Shown here: one piece after another, positions 33,518 to 45,100 of the stretch
Layout of the letters: each line of letters opens with the position of its first letter
Position numbering within the stretch: position 1 is the first letter of the stretch
Assembly: GCA_022036555.1 (NCBI GenBank)
Contig: CM039123.1
Coordinates: 11,347,217-11,411,216 of the forward strand
Direction of reading: 5' to 3'
Source of the DNA: Microstegium vimineum
Lineage: Eukaryota > Streptophyta > Magnoliopsida > Poales > Poaceae
DNA length: 64,000 nucleotides
Notes under the pieces: model-generated
What the model saw: the letters and a program-made list of their open reading frames with translations, nothing else
Told to the model about the DNA's origin: nothing
Database searches by the model: none
Program-made: the position numbers and the translations under genes

Positions 33518-34591
33518 ATGAAAGATATGCATAGCAATGCTAAATTTTCTACTGAATTAGCTCATGATTTTACTATACCTACCAAGCATCCTGTTGAGTC
33601 TTTTGAACAACCACTTGAAGAAGTCTTAGAGGAGGATGAAAATAAAGTTCCCGTGAGGAACAAGAGACAAAGGATTGCAAAATCTTTTGGTGATGATTTT
33701 ATTGTGTACCTTGTGGACGATACTCTCACTTCTATCACAGAGGCATATGCATCACCAGATGCAAATGATTGGAAAGAAGCCGTTCGTAGCAAGATAGACT
33801 CAATTCTTTCTAATGGAACTTGGGAGTTATCTGAGTTGCCATTTGGTTCTAAACCCATTGGTTGTAAGTGGATGTTCAAGAAGAAGCTTAGACCTGATGG
33901 TACTATTGATAAGTACAAGGCTTGGCTTGTGGCTAAGGGTTATACCCAGAAGGAAGGCGAGGATTTCTTTGATACTTATTCACCTATTGCTAGAATGACC
34001 ACTATTCGAGTTCTACTTTCCCTGGCTACCTCATATGATCTTCTCGTTCATCAAATGGACGTGAAGATATCTTTTCTTAATGGAGAGTTGGATGAGAAGA
34101 TTTATATGGATCAACCTGATGGGTTTGTAGTAAAAGGTGAAGAGCAAAAGGTGTGTAAGTTATTGAAATCGTTGTATGACTTGAAACAAGCACCTAAACA
34201 ATGGCATGAGAAGTTTGACACTACTTTAACTAGTGCGGGCTTTGCTGTTAATGAGGTTGATAGGTGTGTGTACTATCGACATGGTGGGGGCCAATCTGTT
34301 ATTCTATGCTTATATGTTGATGATATTTTAATCTTTGGAATAAGTATTGATGTCATAAATGAAGTCAAGTCTTTTCTGTCAAAGAGTTTTGACATGAAAG
34401 ATTTAGGAGAAGCTGATGTAATTTTAAACATTAAGCTGATTAAGGAAGAGAGTGAGATTACTTTGTCGCAATCACACTATGTTGAGAAGCTTTTAAGCCG
34501 ATTTGGCTTTATGGATAGCAAGCCTTCTCCAACACCTTATGATCCTAGTGTGACACTAAAAATAATAAAAAGAGTGCTAAAGATCAGTTGA
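33518..34591 (+). pseudogene. Copia reverse transcriptase
   Basis: Typical copia RT blocks are present: NGTWELSELPFGSKPIGCKW, VHQMDVKISFLNGELDEKIY, LYDLKQAPKQWHEKFD, and the catalytic LYVDDILIFG with YVDD intact. The frame ends in TGA at 34589-34591, and RNase H continues one frame over. Confidence 0.9.
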
Positions 34592-35262
34592 GATATTCTC
34601 AAATTATCGGTTCACTCATGTATCTAGCTAGCGCAACCAGACCAGATGTCTCTTTTGCTGTGTGCAAATTGAGTAGGTACATGTCCAACCCAGGTGATAA
34701 TCATTGGAATGCACTTGAAAGGGTCTTGCGCTATCTTAAAGGTACAATAAGTTTTGGGATTCACTATTTTTGGCACCCAGCTGTGCTAGAGGGATATAGT
34801 GATGCGAACTGGATTTCTGATATTGATCAAATCTATGCCACTAGTGGGTATGTTTTTACTCTTGGAGGTGGCGCAGTGTCTTGGTGGTCTTGTAAACAGA
34901 CTATTTTGACTAAGTCAACCATGGAAGCAGAACTTACTGCTTCAGATACAGCATCTGCAGAGGCAGAGTGGCTGCATGAGCTCTTGTGTGACCTGCCGGT
35001 GGTTGAAAAACCAATACCGGCTATCCTTATGAACTGTGATAATCAAACAGTGATCACTAAAGTGAATAGTGCAAAGGATAATGCGAAGTCAACAAGACAC
35101 GTTAAAAGACGTTTGAAGTCTGTCAGGAAGCCGAGAAATTCCAGAATAATAACTGTGGCTTATGTCCAAACCGACAAAAACCTGGCAGATCCCTTTACTA
35201 AAGGGCTATCATGGAACGTGATAGAAATTGCATCAAGGGAGATGGGTATGCGACCCATGTGA
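34588..35262 (+). pseudogene. Copia RNase H
   Basis: It has the conserved copia connection and RNase H motifs IGSLMYLASATRPDVSFAV, EGYSDANWISD and SKSTMEAEL-like LTKSTMEAELTASD, ending with NLADPFTKGL as in intact elements. It is joined to RT only by a frameshift near 34565-34600. Confidence 0.88.
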
Positions 35263-35825
35263 GTTTGTAGTAGTAGTAACCCAATCTTTTTGATCGGAGA
35301 TCCCGTGACTAAGGATCTGGGAAGAACAAGCTATTGATAAACTGAGAAGAGTATAACTATAAACCCTCTCTAAGTGAAGATGCAAATACTCTCAAAACAT
35401 TGAGACACTGTATGGTAGGTTGGCTAAAACCTTAATATGTTCTATTGTCTTTCATTAGCGAAGATGCTGTCTTACAAAGCATTCTTGAAAGAATATACAT
35501 ATATGAGTTCGACTGTTAAAACGTCGCAGTTTATAAGACTTGGGTAGTCTCTAGTAAACTCATTAAGAGACCACAGAGTACGACGTATATGCTCAACCCA
35601 CGGAGTAAGTCTATTGGTGGTCAGGTACTAGTTTAGCTTTGGGTAAAGCTCATTCGTACAAAACTTGCAATTCAAGACGTAGTCCATTGTTCAAGTTGTG
35701 GATGAGTGTAACTTGAGGTTCTAGGCGGAAGTTCAACTTCACAGTCTCTGCCGAAACACTGGTATATCAAACAGGAGCGAGAACAGGCAAATCTCTAAAT
35801 GGGTATTTGAGATCTGATGGGGGAT
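35263..35825 (+). other. Retroelement 3' untranslated region and polypurine tract
   Basis: Non-coding internal sequence ends in the purine-rich tract GATGGGGGAT (35816-35825), directly before the TGTTGG of the 3' LTR. That tract is the plus-strand primer site. Confidence 0.75.
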
Positions 35826-36597
35826 TGTTGGAATTTATATGGGCTTGCCCCAATAACAAATTCAGAAATTACTAATAAATCTCAAAGGCCCATGCATGAA
35901 AGCAAGAGGGGATGTGAGAACTATTTAGTACCACATTGCTTGTGGAAGTAGAGGTATTGGTTGGAGCGAACTATATAATGAGACTATCGGTCACACAAAT
36001 ATATCATAAAATTAAGAGCTAGAGTTTCTACCTCTTCTCGTTGTTGCGTCACCGTAGCTACTCCAGTTCGATCGTCGACGTGCACCGGCGACCGGGCGAG
36101 CACGTCTCCGGAACCCTCGTCTTCGTGATCCTGCAGCGGGAGAAGGCGAATAAGGTTTTTGGGAAGCGCTCTTCGCGCGACTGCTCCCAATCTCTACGAC
36201 AGGTCGTCTTCCGTCCAAGTCAGGCGGCGCTACGTCCTGGTGTATTCGTCGTCAGCTGAACCGAAGTCTTCCGCCGCCGCTGATCGACATCAACGACATC
36301 GATATCGACATCGTCTTCAACAACCTGAACGTCGCTCCATCGACACCCGCATCTTCTCCATCTTCACCGCAATCTACTACTCCTACAACCAGCAGGTATA
36401 AACCTTGTGATCTAATCTTGTCGTTCATACTATCCAATCTATCTAGTAAACAAGCTATGTCTATGCTAGTTAACTTGAACATGCTATGTGATATGTGGTT
36501 TAATCATGTTAGTATGCGGTACATGCTTATTCTAGTTAATCAATCTGTCATGATTTATATTCTGGTATTAATCTGGAAATTGTCATATTATTTAACA
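35826..36597 (+). repeat. 3' LTR, complete
   Basis: It starts TGTTGG, ends ...TTTAACA and is 772 bp long. The last ~285 bp are identical to the 5' LTR except at one base near the terminus, while the differences cluster in the first part. Confidence 0.88.
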
Positions 36598-36606
36598 CTT
36601 CAAAGG

Positions 36607-37830
36607 TGTACCGGAAAACAACTTACGGGTGAAACATCGATGAGTGGGCCAAATCAGAGCACTATCTCCATTATGTGATTTTGAGTATATAGCCAAATAG
36701 ATGATAGATACGTACATATATAAAGCATACACGACGAATCCCAATTTACATGAGGATGTAACGTCACATGAACCCACGCAACGCACGCTGTCGCGGATGG
36801 AATGGACCACCAATTCGATAGCACTGATGATGGAGTATCCTAGGGAGGAAGAGAGCAACGTATGGACCAGAATACAAGCACTACTTGTCTACTTGTATCC
36901 TCTTGCTAGTACTCCTTGGCTCCTTGCATCGTAATTATAAGTCATTTTAAATTTTTTGAAGAATCAGTGTATCTCTATTTAATGTTAACTACTCCCTCCG
37001 TCCGATTGAAAGTATCGTTTGAAAAACGTATCTGTGAGAAAAACACGGTTTTCTAGTGACACTTTTAATGGGACGGAGGGAGTAAGTATTATTGATTCTT
37101 CATTAATTATATTTTAATGGTGTATCTATTTGATGACTATAATTTTAGTAAAACTTAAAATATTTCAACTTTTTAAGATTTTTGAAATGATATATTTAAA
37201 ATGAAAGGAGTAGTAGACAACAATTTTTCTGTACGTGTCAACAACATAGGGATGTGTACATGCGTATCGTGTTGAGCGTCTATATTATACTGTGTAATTC
37301 TTAAAAAAAACAACATATGACGTTATTCTCACTCAAGACATGACAAATCAGTCGCACAACGCTGTCGTGGATGGACCATCCAACGACATTCAACAGACCT
37401 AGGACCTAGGTTGCCTTTGTATTTATGTTGGTTCGTTTATGTCACATGTGCTGCCAAACAATCGTTTTTGCCAAGAAAGTGAAATTATTCTGCACAAATA
37501 TAAAGGGAGCAGAGTTTCTTTTTAAGAAGAAAAAGAGAGTAAATATAAGGAATGAACTCTGCAAACGCAAAGCAAACAAAACAAAGAGATCTTCCAAGGT
37601 ACGACCTCAATCTCCATCGATGTCAAAAAATAATTCAAAAACTCTGGTTTTATATTTTTCCAATAATCATTAAAAATGAAAAAAAACCTGCATCACCAAT
37701 ATTTTTTTAATAAATTACTTTTCTGAAAAAAAGTAGATCATTTATATTTTTTTATCACTGCCCCGTGTGCCACATCGATGTCGCCACCTGCCACCCTCGG
37801 CTAGCCATCCCCGTCAATTTTGCATATTTA
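36607..37830. repeat. Direct duplication, copy A
   Basis: This copy shares long stretches with 38960-39960, for example AAGCATACACGACGA, CCCAATTTACATGAGGATGT, CAAACAATCGTTTTTGCC and CAAAACAAAGAGATCTTCCA. It carries a Stowaway MITE (36992-37082) that copy B lacks and is interrupted on its left by the copia element. No coding capacity was recognised. Confidence 0.8.
36992..37082. mobile_element. Stowaway MITE, 91 bp
   Basis: The ends CTCCCTCCGTCC and GGGACGGAGGGAG are inverted repeats, flanked by the TA target (36990-36991 and 37083-37084). Length and ends are typical of Stowaway (Tc1/mariner-derived) elements. Confidence 0.9.
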
Positions 37831-38959
37831 ATGGAGCATATGGTAAAAAACATTTTCTAAAATCAATTGGTAAATAAATGAGTTTTTCAAGTGGCTAAAA
37901 AAAGTTAGGAGCATATCTATTAAATTTCTCTAACAATTTTCAAAATCTCGTTACTAAAATATAGAACATAATTTTGCATCAAGAAGTATCATCATAACCA
38001 TTTTTTATACTTTCTTGAATATGAAGGCCAGCGAAATTGAGGGTTGCCATTAGCTGAATTCAAATTTGAAGGCTTGCTAGTGCTGCCTCACCGAAATATT
38101 GTTTGCATCAGAGAGCAGCGACGCCCTCAATGGCGATGATATGTCTAGGGCTCCCGAGAATAGTCATCCATTGGACTGTTCTCTCCGCCTCCCAACGACA
38201 GAACTCCAACTTGGATTTAGGATCTCTGCCATGCCAGAGGTTAAAGAAAAGCTTGAACTAGGAACATTCAAATGATCCGCCAGAGACAAAACATAGAAGC
38301 GGAGAACACGATCTCGAGGGCATGGAGAGAAAAGCAGAGGCAACCCCTCCAATGACTGATTGAAGAATGGTGGCTGTCGAGAGCTCAGTCAATCTAAACT
38401 GGCATCGGACAAAAGAAACAACAAGGAAGAACTCGAGAAGGGAGCTAGAGGGGTCATCACAAACCGGAGCGCTAAAGCGGCGAAAGGTCTCGGCTTCAAC
38501 AGTGTGGCCAGGACGGACGTTGAGGCTAGGAAGGTCCATGACGACAAGCACTTAGGAGTCATGGCAGAGGACATTGATGAAGGGTGTCGTCGCAAACACC
38601 ATCCTTTCAGCTCAATCGTGATGTGGTTCTAGTAGCTACATTTCAATCTTTGACTAATAAAGGATCATTGGATGAGTTCTGTGTTTTCAATACTGCTATG
38701 CCATATCAAAATAAAATAAAATTAGGATGAAACACTCAGTCTCGAAAATTTTGTCCTATAGTCTTATAATCATTTAATTTCATAATTAATAGAGAGTTGA
38801 TAATCGTATCAAGAGAGTTTTATTTAGATGAAAATAATTTGTTATCTCTATTAAATTTATTGTTCTGTTATTAAAAAATACCTATGTGATGACATATTTA
38901 ATATAAATAAAATTAAGATAAAATTTCCATTGAGATGGATCTGCTTAGAGAACACCGAA
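37831..38959. other. Spacer between the duplicated blocks
   Basis: The 38160-38640 part keeps open frames on both strands but shows no domain I recognise. It may be debris of a larger mobile element. The rest is AT-rich. Confidence 0.4.
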
Positions 38960-39960
38960 CATAAATACTATAACTTTTAGTAACGAGTAAAACAACTTAT
39001 AGATAAAACATCTATTAGTGGGCCAAATCACTATCCCAATATGAGAATTTGAGTATATAGCCAAAGATGATAGATACATAAAGCATACACGACGATTCCC
39101 AATTTACATGAGGATGTAACCTCACATGAAGTCACGCTATGCACGTTGTCACCAATTCGATAGCACCGATGATATATTGATATCGTTCTAGGGAGGAAGA
39201 CGGGAACGGATGGACCAGAATGCAAGCACCATAATATTCCTAGTACTGTAATACGCAATTTTTCTGTACTACGTGTCAACAACATATGACATTATTCACT
39301 CGAGACATGACAAAGCACTCGCACAACGCTATCGTGGATGGACCACCGAACGACATTCAACAAACGCAGGTCGCCTTTGTATTTATGTTGGCTTGTTTGT
39401 ATTACACATGTGCTGCCAAACAATCGTTTTTGCCGAGAAAGTGAAATTAATTATTCTACAAATACAGGAAGTAGAGTTGCTTTTAAAAAAAAAATAGAGA
39501 GTAAATAAAAGGGAAAGAACTCTGTAAACGCAAAGCAAACAAAACAAAGAGATCTTCCAAACTGTTCATCTAAACGGCCGTTTAGCTGTTGACATAACGT
39601 TTAAAAACTACACGGTGGTACACTTTTTTTCGTTTAATTATTTGTTTTGACCGTTTAAATGGTTGTTTAGTCCGTTAAAACACCTATTTTGTCCTAATAG
39701 TAGGTTAAACGGCACGTGACCGACTTTTTACCGTTTAGCATTTAGAATAATATTGTTTCCATCGTTGTCAAAAAATAATAAAAAATCTAGCTTTTATAGT
39801 TTTTCAAATAACCATTAAAAAAGGAAAAAACCACATCACCAATAGATTCCAATAACTTTTTTTTTTTAAAAAAAACGAGGCCATTTTAATTTTTGGTCAT
39901 CACCCTGTGCCACACAATGTATACACCCTACGGCTTGCCATCTCCGTCACATGACTCACA
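38960..39960. repeat. Direct duplication, copy B
   Basis: This partner of 36607-37830 lies about 2.35 kb downstream in the same orientation. It lacks about 300 bp around the Stowaway site of copy A and has accumulated many substitutions, so the duplication is old. Confidence 0.8.
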
Positions 39961-42145
39961 CCTAGAACCTCTAAACGGAGTCTTCATTGCCTATTTTACC
40001 TTCGAGCAGTGTTCTCATATCGGTAATAATGGTCAAAGATTCGTTTTTGACGGACCTCCCCAAGTGGGGGTGATGGTCGCCCTGTGTCCAGGTAAGGGTG
40101 CCCCTAACAAGAGGTGACGTCGCTAGCTTGGATCCGATGTGGACACTGAAAGGAAGAGAGAGAATACTAGCCAGCGACGAGTAAATCGACATGCTATTCC
40201 GCGCAGCTGAAGGAGGCTCTTAGAGTGAAGGTGGAGCCCATGCATCGTAAAACAACGATGGACGAGCTGATATTTTTACTCAGCAGTCGATTTCATTCTC
40301 CGTTGCAGACTCACTAACTATCGCTAGCTATCCTGACACCTAACTCACAGCCAGAACCTAGAAAACAAAATCCCCATTGTTTGCATTCTTCTCAGTATTC
40401 TCATATCCAAGGAGCCATTTGTGAGAGCTCTAGCTTCTCTGAACAAAGAATCACTCCTAACTATCTAAACACCAAAAATGTTAAATAACCTTGGTGGAGA
40501 TTTAGATAGAATCATTTCTCCATTTACACTAGGAGGTGGAAACTTAAAAAAACTTGCTTCACCTTGCTCCCTGTTATATTTTGGTGGAAACTAGTAGAGA
40601 ATCAAATGTCATTCGCTCTCCACCCTGCTCCCTCCTAGAAATCTAGTAGAATCACTCTATTAAAGATTCAAATAGGAGAGCTGAAGAATCAAGAAACCGA
40701 GACTTAAAATAGTATCTGGAAAATTCAATTCCACTGAACCACTTCACTGTGGTGGAATATTTTTTTTCATCCTACCAAAAGAATAAAGATCGTGGGAGTA
40801 GATTTACCAAACTGTTAAAGACGCTATTATCCTTATATAAAAAAAACCAACGAGTTGGTTTCATCGTCAATTCATCAGCAAGATGCAAACAATAACAATA
40901 ACAAGAAGAAAATATGGACCGCACGGTGTCGCCCAGAATTCACCGGGCGCAGGGGATGCACCAGCAGTACTTCAGCAGTCAGCACCACACTGGAACGGAA
41001 TGGTGCAAGCAAACGAACAGCAGCCGGGTTGGGGTTGGGGGACCCCGCTTCCTCCTGTCGCCTGCTAGCTCCCTGCTCCTGTCTGTCCATTGTCATCAGG
41101 AGAACAGCAGCCGCAGCAGTGCAGTGCAGCAGCAATGGCATTTGCCAATTGCCATGGCACTGTGTCTGTGGCGCCAGCATCGAATCGAATCGCAAAGCCA
41201 CGCCAGGCTTTTCCCCTCCTGTACTGCCGCCCTGCGCTGTGGCCCTTGCTTTACGGATCTCACATCCCTTTCGAAATCCACGCAGATCTGGCAGCTAGTG
41301 GCCCGGGGAAACAAAAGGCTACTACGAATAATTTACGCTTGTGGCTTGACGTGAAAGAAATGAGAGGGGGCAAAAGTTTAAAGAGCACATGGACATCACC
41401 AAATATATTACAGAACATACAGAAATCGCGTGCCAAATCAAGATTGATACTCGGTCATATAACATTTCTCTTCTTTATCATAATAAGGAAGATTAGGAGA
41501 CCCATACATGGCCCAAGCATCATGCATGCATGTACAATTCCAGCACATGCATTTTAGCTAACGGGAACATGGATGTCAAACTCGATCACTGTGATTCCAG
41601 CACCCATCCATATCATCCTGGATTACATTCTGATTCTGAGGACCAGGCTAGCTAGCTAGCTAGCCGTAGTAGGGCTGGCTAGTAGCCACAGATCACGTTG
41701 TCACCACTTCTCCAAAAGAAGATGACTCACACACAAAGCGTCAAAGTGTAAGGAATTTCTCAGCCTAGGAACGGAACGAAAGTAACAACGACAGTAGTAC
41801 GTACTGTATAGTAACACTACCAATGGCGATATGGAACAAGGAATATATACAAAGATCGAATAGAATCACTATCTGATCTATTCCCTAATAGTAATTAAAG
41901 TCTGTGCTTCCTCAGCCTCTACAAATGAAGTTCCAAAATTCCCAGTGATATGATATATTCACCACCACCGGCCCCCCACGCCTCAAAATGCCGAGGAAAC
42001 TGATCCAAGAGAATAATAATAAGCAGGGATAACAATAAATTAAAAGGAAGAAGAGCAGGATCGGTCGCATCGCATGCTAGTCAGCTACAGTATAATCTAT
42101 TCAGCTCCGCGAAATAAAATTCGCTTCCTGCTTGCCTGCTAGGTG
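39961..42145. other. Intergenic, 3' side of the cytokinin dehydrogenase gene
   Basis: No gene is supported. A GCTA run lies at 41645-41664 and the part near 42146 should be the 3' UTR of the minus-strand gene. Open frames at 40855-41560 overlap each other and look like chance. Confidence 0.45.
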
Positions 42146-45100
42146 CTAGCTCCCAGCATACGCATCGTGGGCCGTCCGAGGGAGGAGAGGGAATATGCCC
42201 TGGCCCGGGCCCAGGATGCGTAGCGGGTCGAACCGGGCCTTGCGCTCCGCGAACCGCTCCCACCGCCGGCCGAAGTGGTGGTGCCAGCCGGACGGGGTCG
42301 GGTGGTGACCCAGGTACTGCTTCGCGCCGAGGTGTGCTCCCGCGGTGTCGGCGATCCGGCGGTGACGGCGGAGAAGCTCTTGCAGGCAGTGGTGGGAGCA
42401 GCCGCCTTCGTCTTCTTCAGGCTCAGGGTTCGCGGAGCGGAGGATGCCAACCACGTACATCACCCGCTCCGTGGACCCGGAATCCGGTATCACCACTGAG
42501 GTGTTGGTGTCCCACCTGTGTACATCCCAAGGAGATATGAAATGAAGAAGACATCAACGATTCTTAATAAACCTTTACTGATTATATATATGATGGAATA
42601 TACTTATTAAGACCTAGTAGCTACTTACTGATGAGACATCATGGATGAATCAATGAATTTAAAACATGAGCAGAAAATCATATATGTAGCTGACATTCTG
42701 CAGTTCAGTGTATTCTGACTCGAGAGACTTTTGTTTTAGTGGTTTCTTGATCTTGAGAGAATTCAGAAGTCTCCGTTGACCCTCTCTATATAAACTATAG
42801 TAGTCCAGTGCGGTGAACATGCATGGATCTTATTAGGTCACGACTTTCATCTTTTGTTAAAAAAAAACTCAATCAGTTCAGAGTTGACACTGGGATGCAA
42901 TCTAGCACATATGTATATTATTTAGACCCCTTTCACATGCATGCTAAATTTATTCGGAGGACATGAACATATATATAACAAACGCTAGCATCTGAGGTCC
43001 CATAACCACTGCCTTTATTTACAAATATGAGCAACGTTTTGCATCTTCCGAATTGAATAACTTGTGCTAATTAAGTCAAATATAAGTTTATGATGATGTT
43101 CCACCTGGACACATGTAACTATTTATCGTCCAATGGAATAGACAGATCTTATATATCTTCACATAAACAATACGCACAGAAAAAATACTTTTAGTATGGA
43201 AATAAAAAAGCAAGATTCCATAGATCATCTACTATGTTTATAATTTCCCTGTTGCTAGTTTGCTGCCGTATAGTTCAAGGTTTCAGTAAACAAAAAAAAA
43301 AAAAGAAAGATGCAACTGATTGAGTTTAGCTATAGTTTTAGGCCCTCTTTGGCACACCTCTTAGGGCTCCTGCCACTGTTCGTCACTGTAGCGGTACTGT
43401 AAGAGCCGGAGGAGCTTCAAAACGTGGCTTCTCCGGCTCCTTCTCTTTTCAGTTCATTTGTTGCCTCGATTTCCGAATCGGCTCCTTGCTAAAGCGTTGA
43501 ATAGTGTCGCTATAGTGCTCATGGGGGAGGAGCCGGAGCCTCCAAGAGCTGTGCCAAAGAGGGCCTTAGTTGAATCATACAGTGCTGATGACACAGATGT
43601 GATTCTATTTGAGGGACCACAAGTAAAAACATAACCATCCATAGCAATCAACTAGTATGAAGTCACTGTAGCCGTGGACTTTGCAACAAAAAATGTTGTG
43701 GACAGAACTCTCAAAAAAAAATGTACCAAGCGGCAATAAACAGCTGCTCTCATATTCTCATCCTTGCGTCAAATGTGTGCTGGAAGCAAGGCTGCAGCAT
43801 ATCTGCTGCACTGCACTGCAAGCCTCTACTACACCCACCCCCCACAACAACTTCGATTTCTTACCACAAGAACAGAGTGGGACCAACAAAGGGATGCTGA
43901 CGAATAGCTGCTTTAGATCTTAAGTGGGGCAGGCTTCATTTATGAAACTATGTTCTCTTCCTTAACTTTAGAGCACCATTGAGGCCCAGGCTAATACTAA
44001 TTGTGGCTTCGGTACAAATAAAGTGATCCACATAAACTAGTAAATATTAAGACTACTATTTACATAATACAAACTACCACTACTTGTGGCTTCTAAAGTT
44101 ACTTTTTCCTTTTATCATATCATACGTTTATTTTCTCCACCTCTTCTTTTTTAGCATGGACCACTTTCTCCCTCCTTAAGCATATGTATCTTCACCAAGA
44201 GACTATGACAAATTTAGAGCACCTACTTTTTTTATCCACACTTGAGGCTGCAAGCAAAAAGGTTGCATTGAGGAAGCCCTAACAGGCCTCTGTCTTAAAA
44301 TAAATCAATTTCTAAAACCAACTAAAATTTAGTCAACTTTTAGAAAAAAGTAACATCGTCTATAATATCAAGTAAATATATTATAAAACATATTTTATTG
44401 ATACATATAGTGATACTAATTTAGTGTCATAAATGTTTATGTTTTTTCGATAAATTTTAGTTAAATTTAGAATAGTTTAACTTAAGAAAACTCTAGAACT
44501 TAATTTATTTTGAAACAGAGGTAGTACCTAATTGAGTGCCGATTCATAAACAACATACCACGTGCAAGAATTTTTTCATTAAATGCATTTCGTTTTGTTG
44601 ACACTCTCCTGGTCTCTGTCCTAGCTTGTATTATGACGTGGGTGACGGGTCCCACGAGAGCCTTTGGAAGCATGCAAAACACTCGCTCACCTCCACGTCA
44701 TAGGTAAAGCCGGTGACGTCGACACCCGTTGGCCCTGCTCTCAGCAGAGCTGAATACAGAAGCAAATGATAAACGATGCCATACAAGAAAGAATACAAGA
44801 CCACGAAGGCGGTGCCTCCACGCTGAAATATATGTACGGCCTACCATTGTCTATTGATGGTCATAGAAAGAATAAACCAACATGCTAAGCAAAAGGGATT
44901 ATCCCTAATGCGCGATGAGCCCACACTGATCACTTTTCTCATCACTTCATTATCTAAATAAAATAGCCTGTTACTACTGTAGCACAAGAAGGCAACTTGC
45001 CGGATAATGCAAAGAAATGCTTGTCCAACTTGGACTTCTTGGAAGCTAATAAAGTGAGGATGAAAGAGGGATTAATAAAACAGATAACTTTAGTTTTTTT

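Larger units (their letters stand above)
30623..36597 (+). mobile_element. Ty1-copia LTR retrotransposon, decayed
   Basis: Two direct LTRs flank a full gag-protease-integrase-RT-RNase H order, which is copia order. The 3' LTR (35826-36597, 772 bp) begins TGTTGG after a purine-rich tract. The 5' LTR (30623-31330) lacks its first 58 bases. The coding region has several frameshifts and stops, so it is no longer autonomous. I count about 23 substitutions and one 6-bp indel between the LTRs over about 707 bp (about 3%), suggesting insertion on the order of a million years ago. Confidence 0.92.

Noticed and set aside
38164..38632. Opposing open frames at 38.2-38.6 kb as a gene
   Set aside because: No recognisable domain or splice model, and they lie in repeat-rich spacer DNA.
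41645..41664. GCTA run as a CRISPR-like or regulatory array
   Set aside because: A simple short microsatellite; CRISPR arrays are not expected in plant nuclear DNA and none is present.
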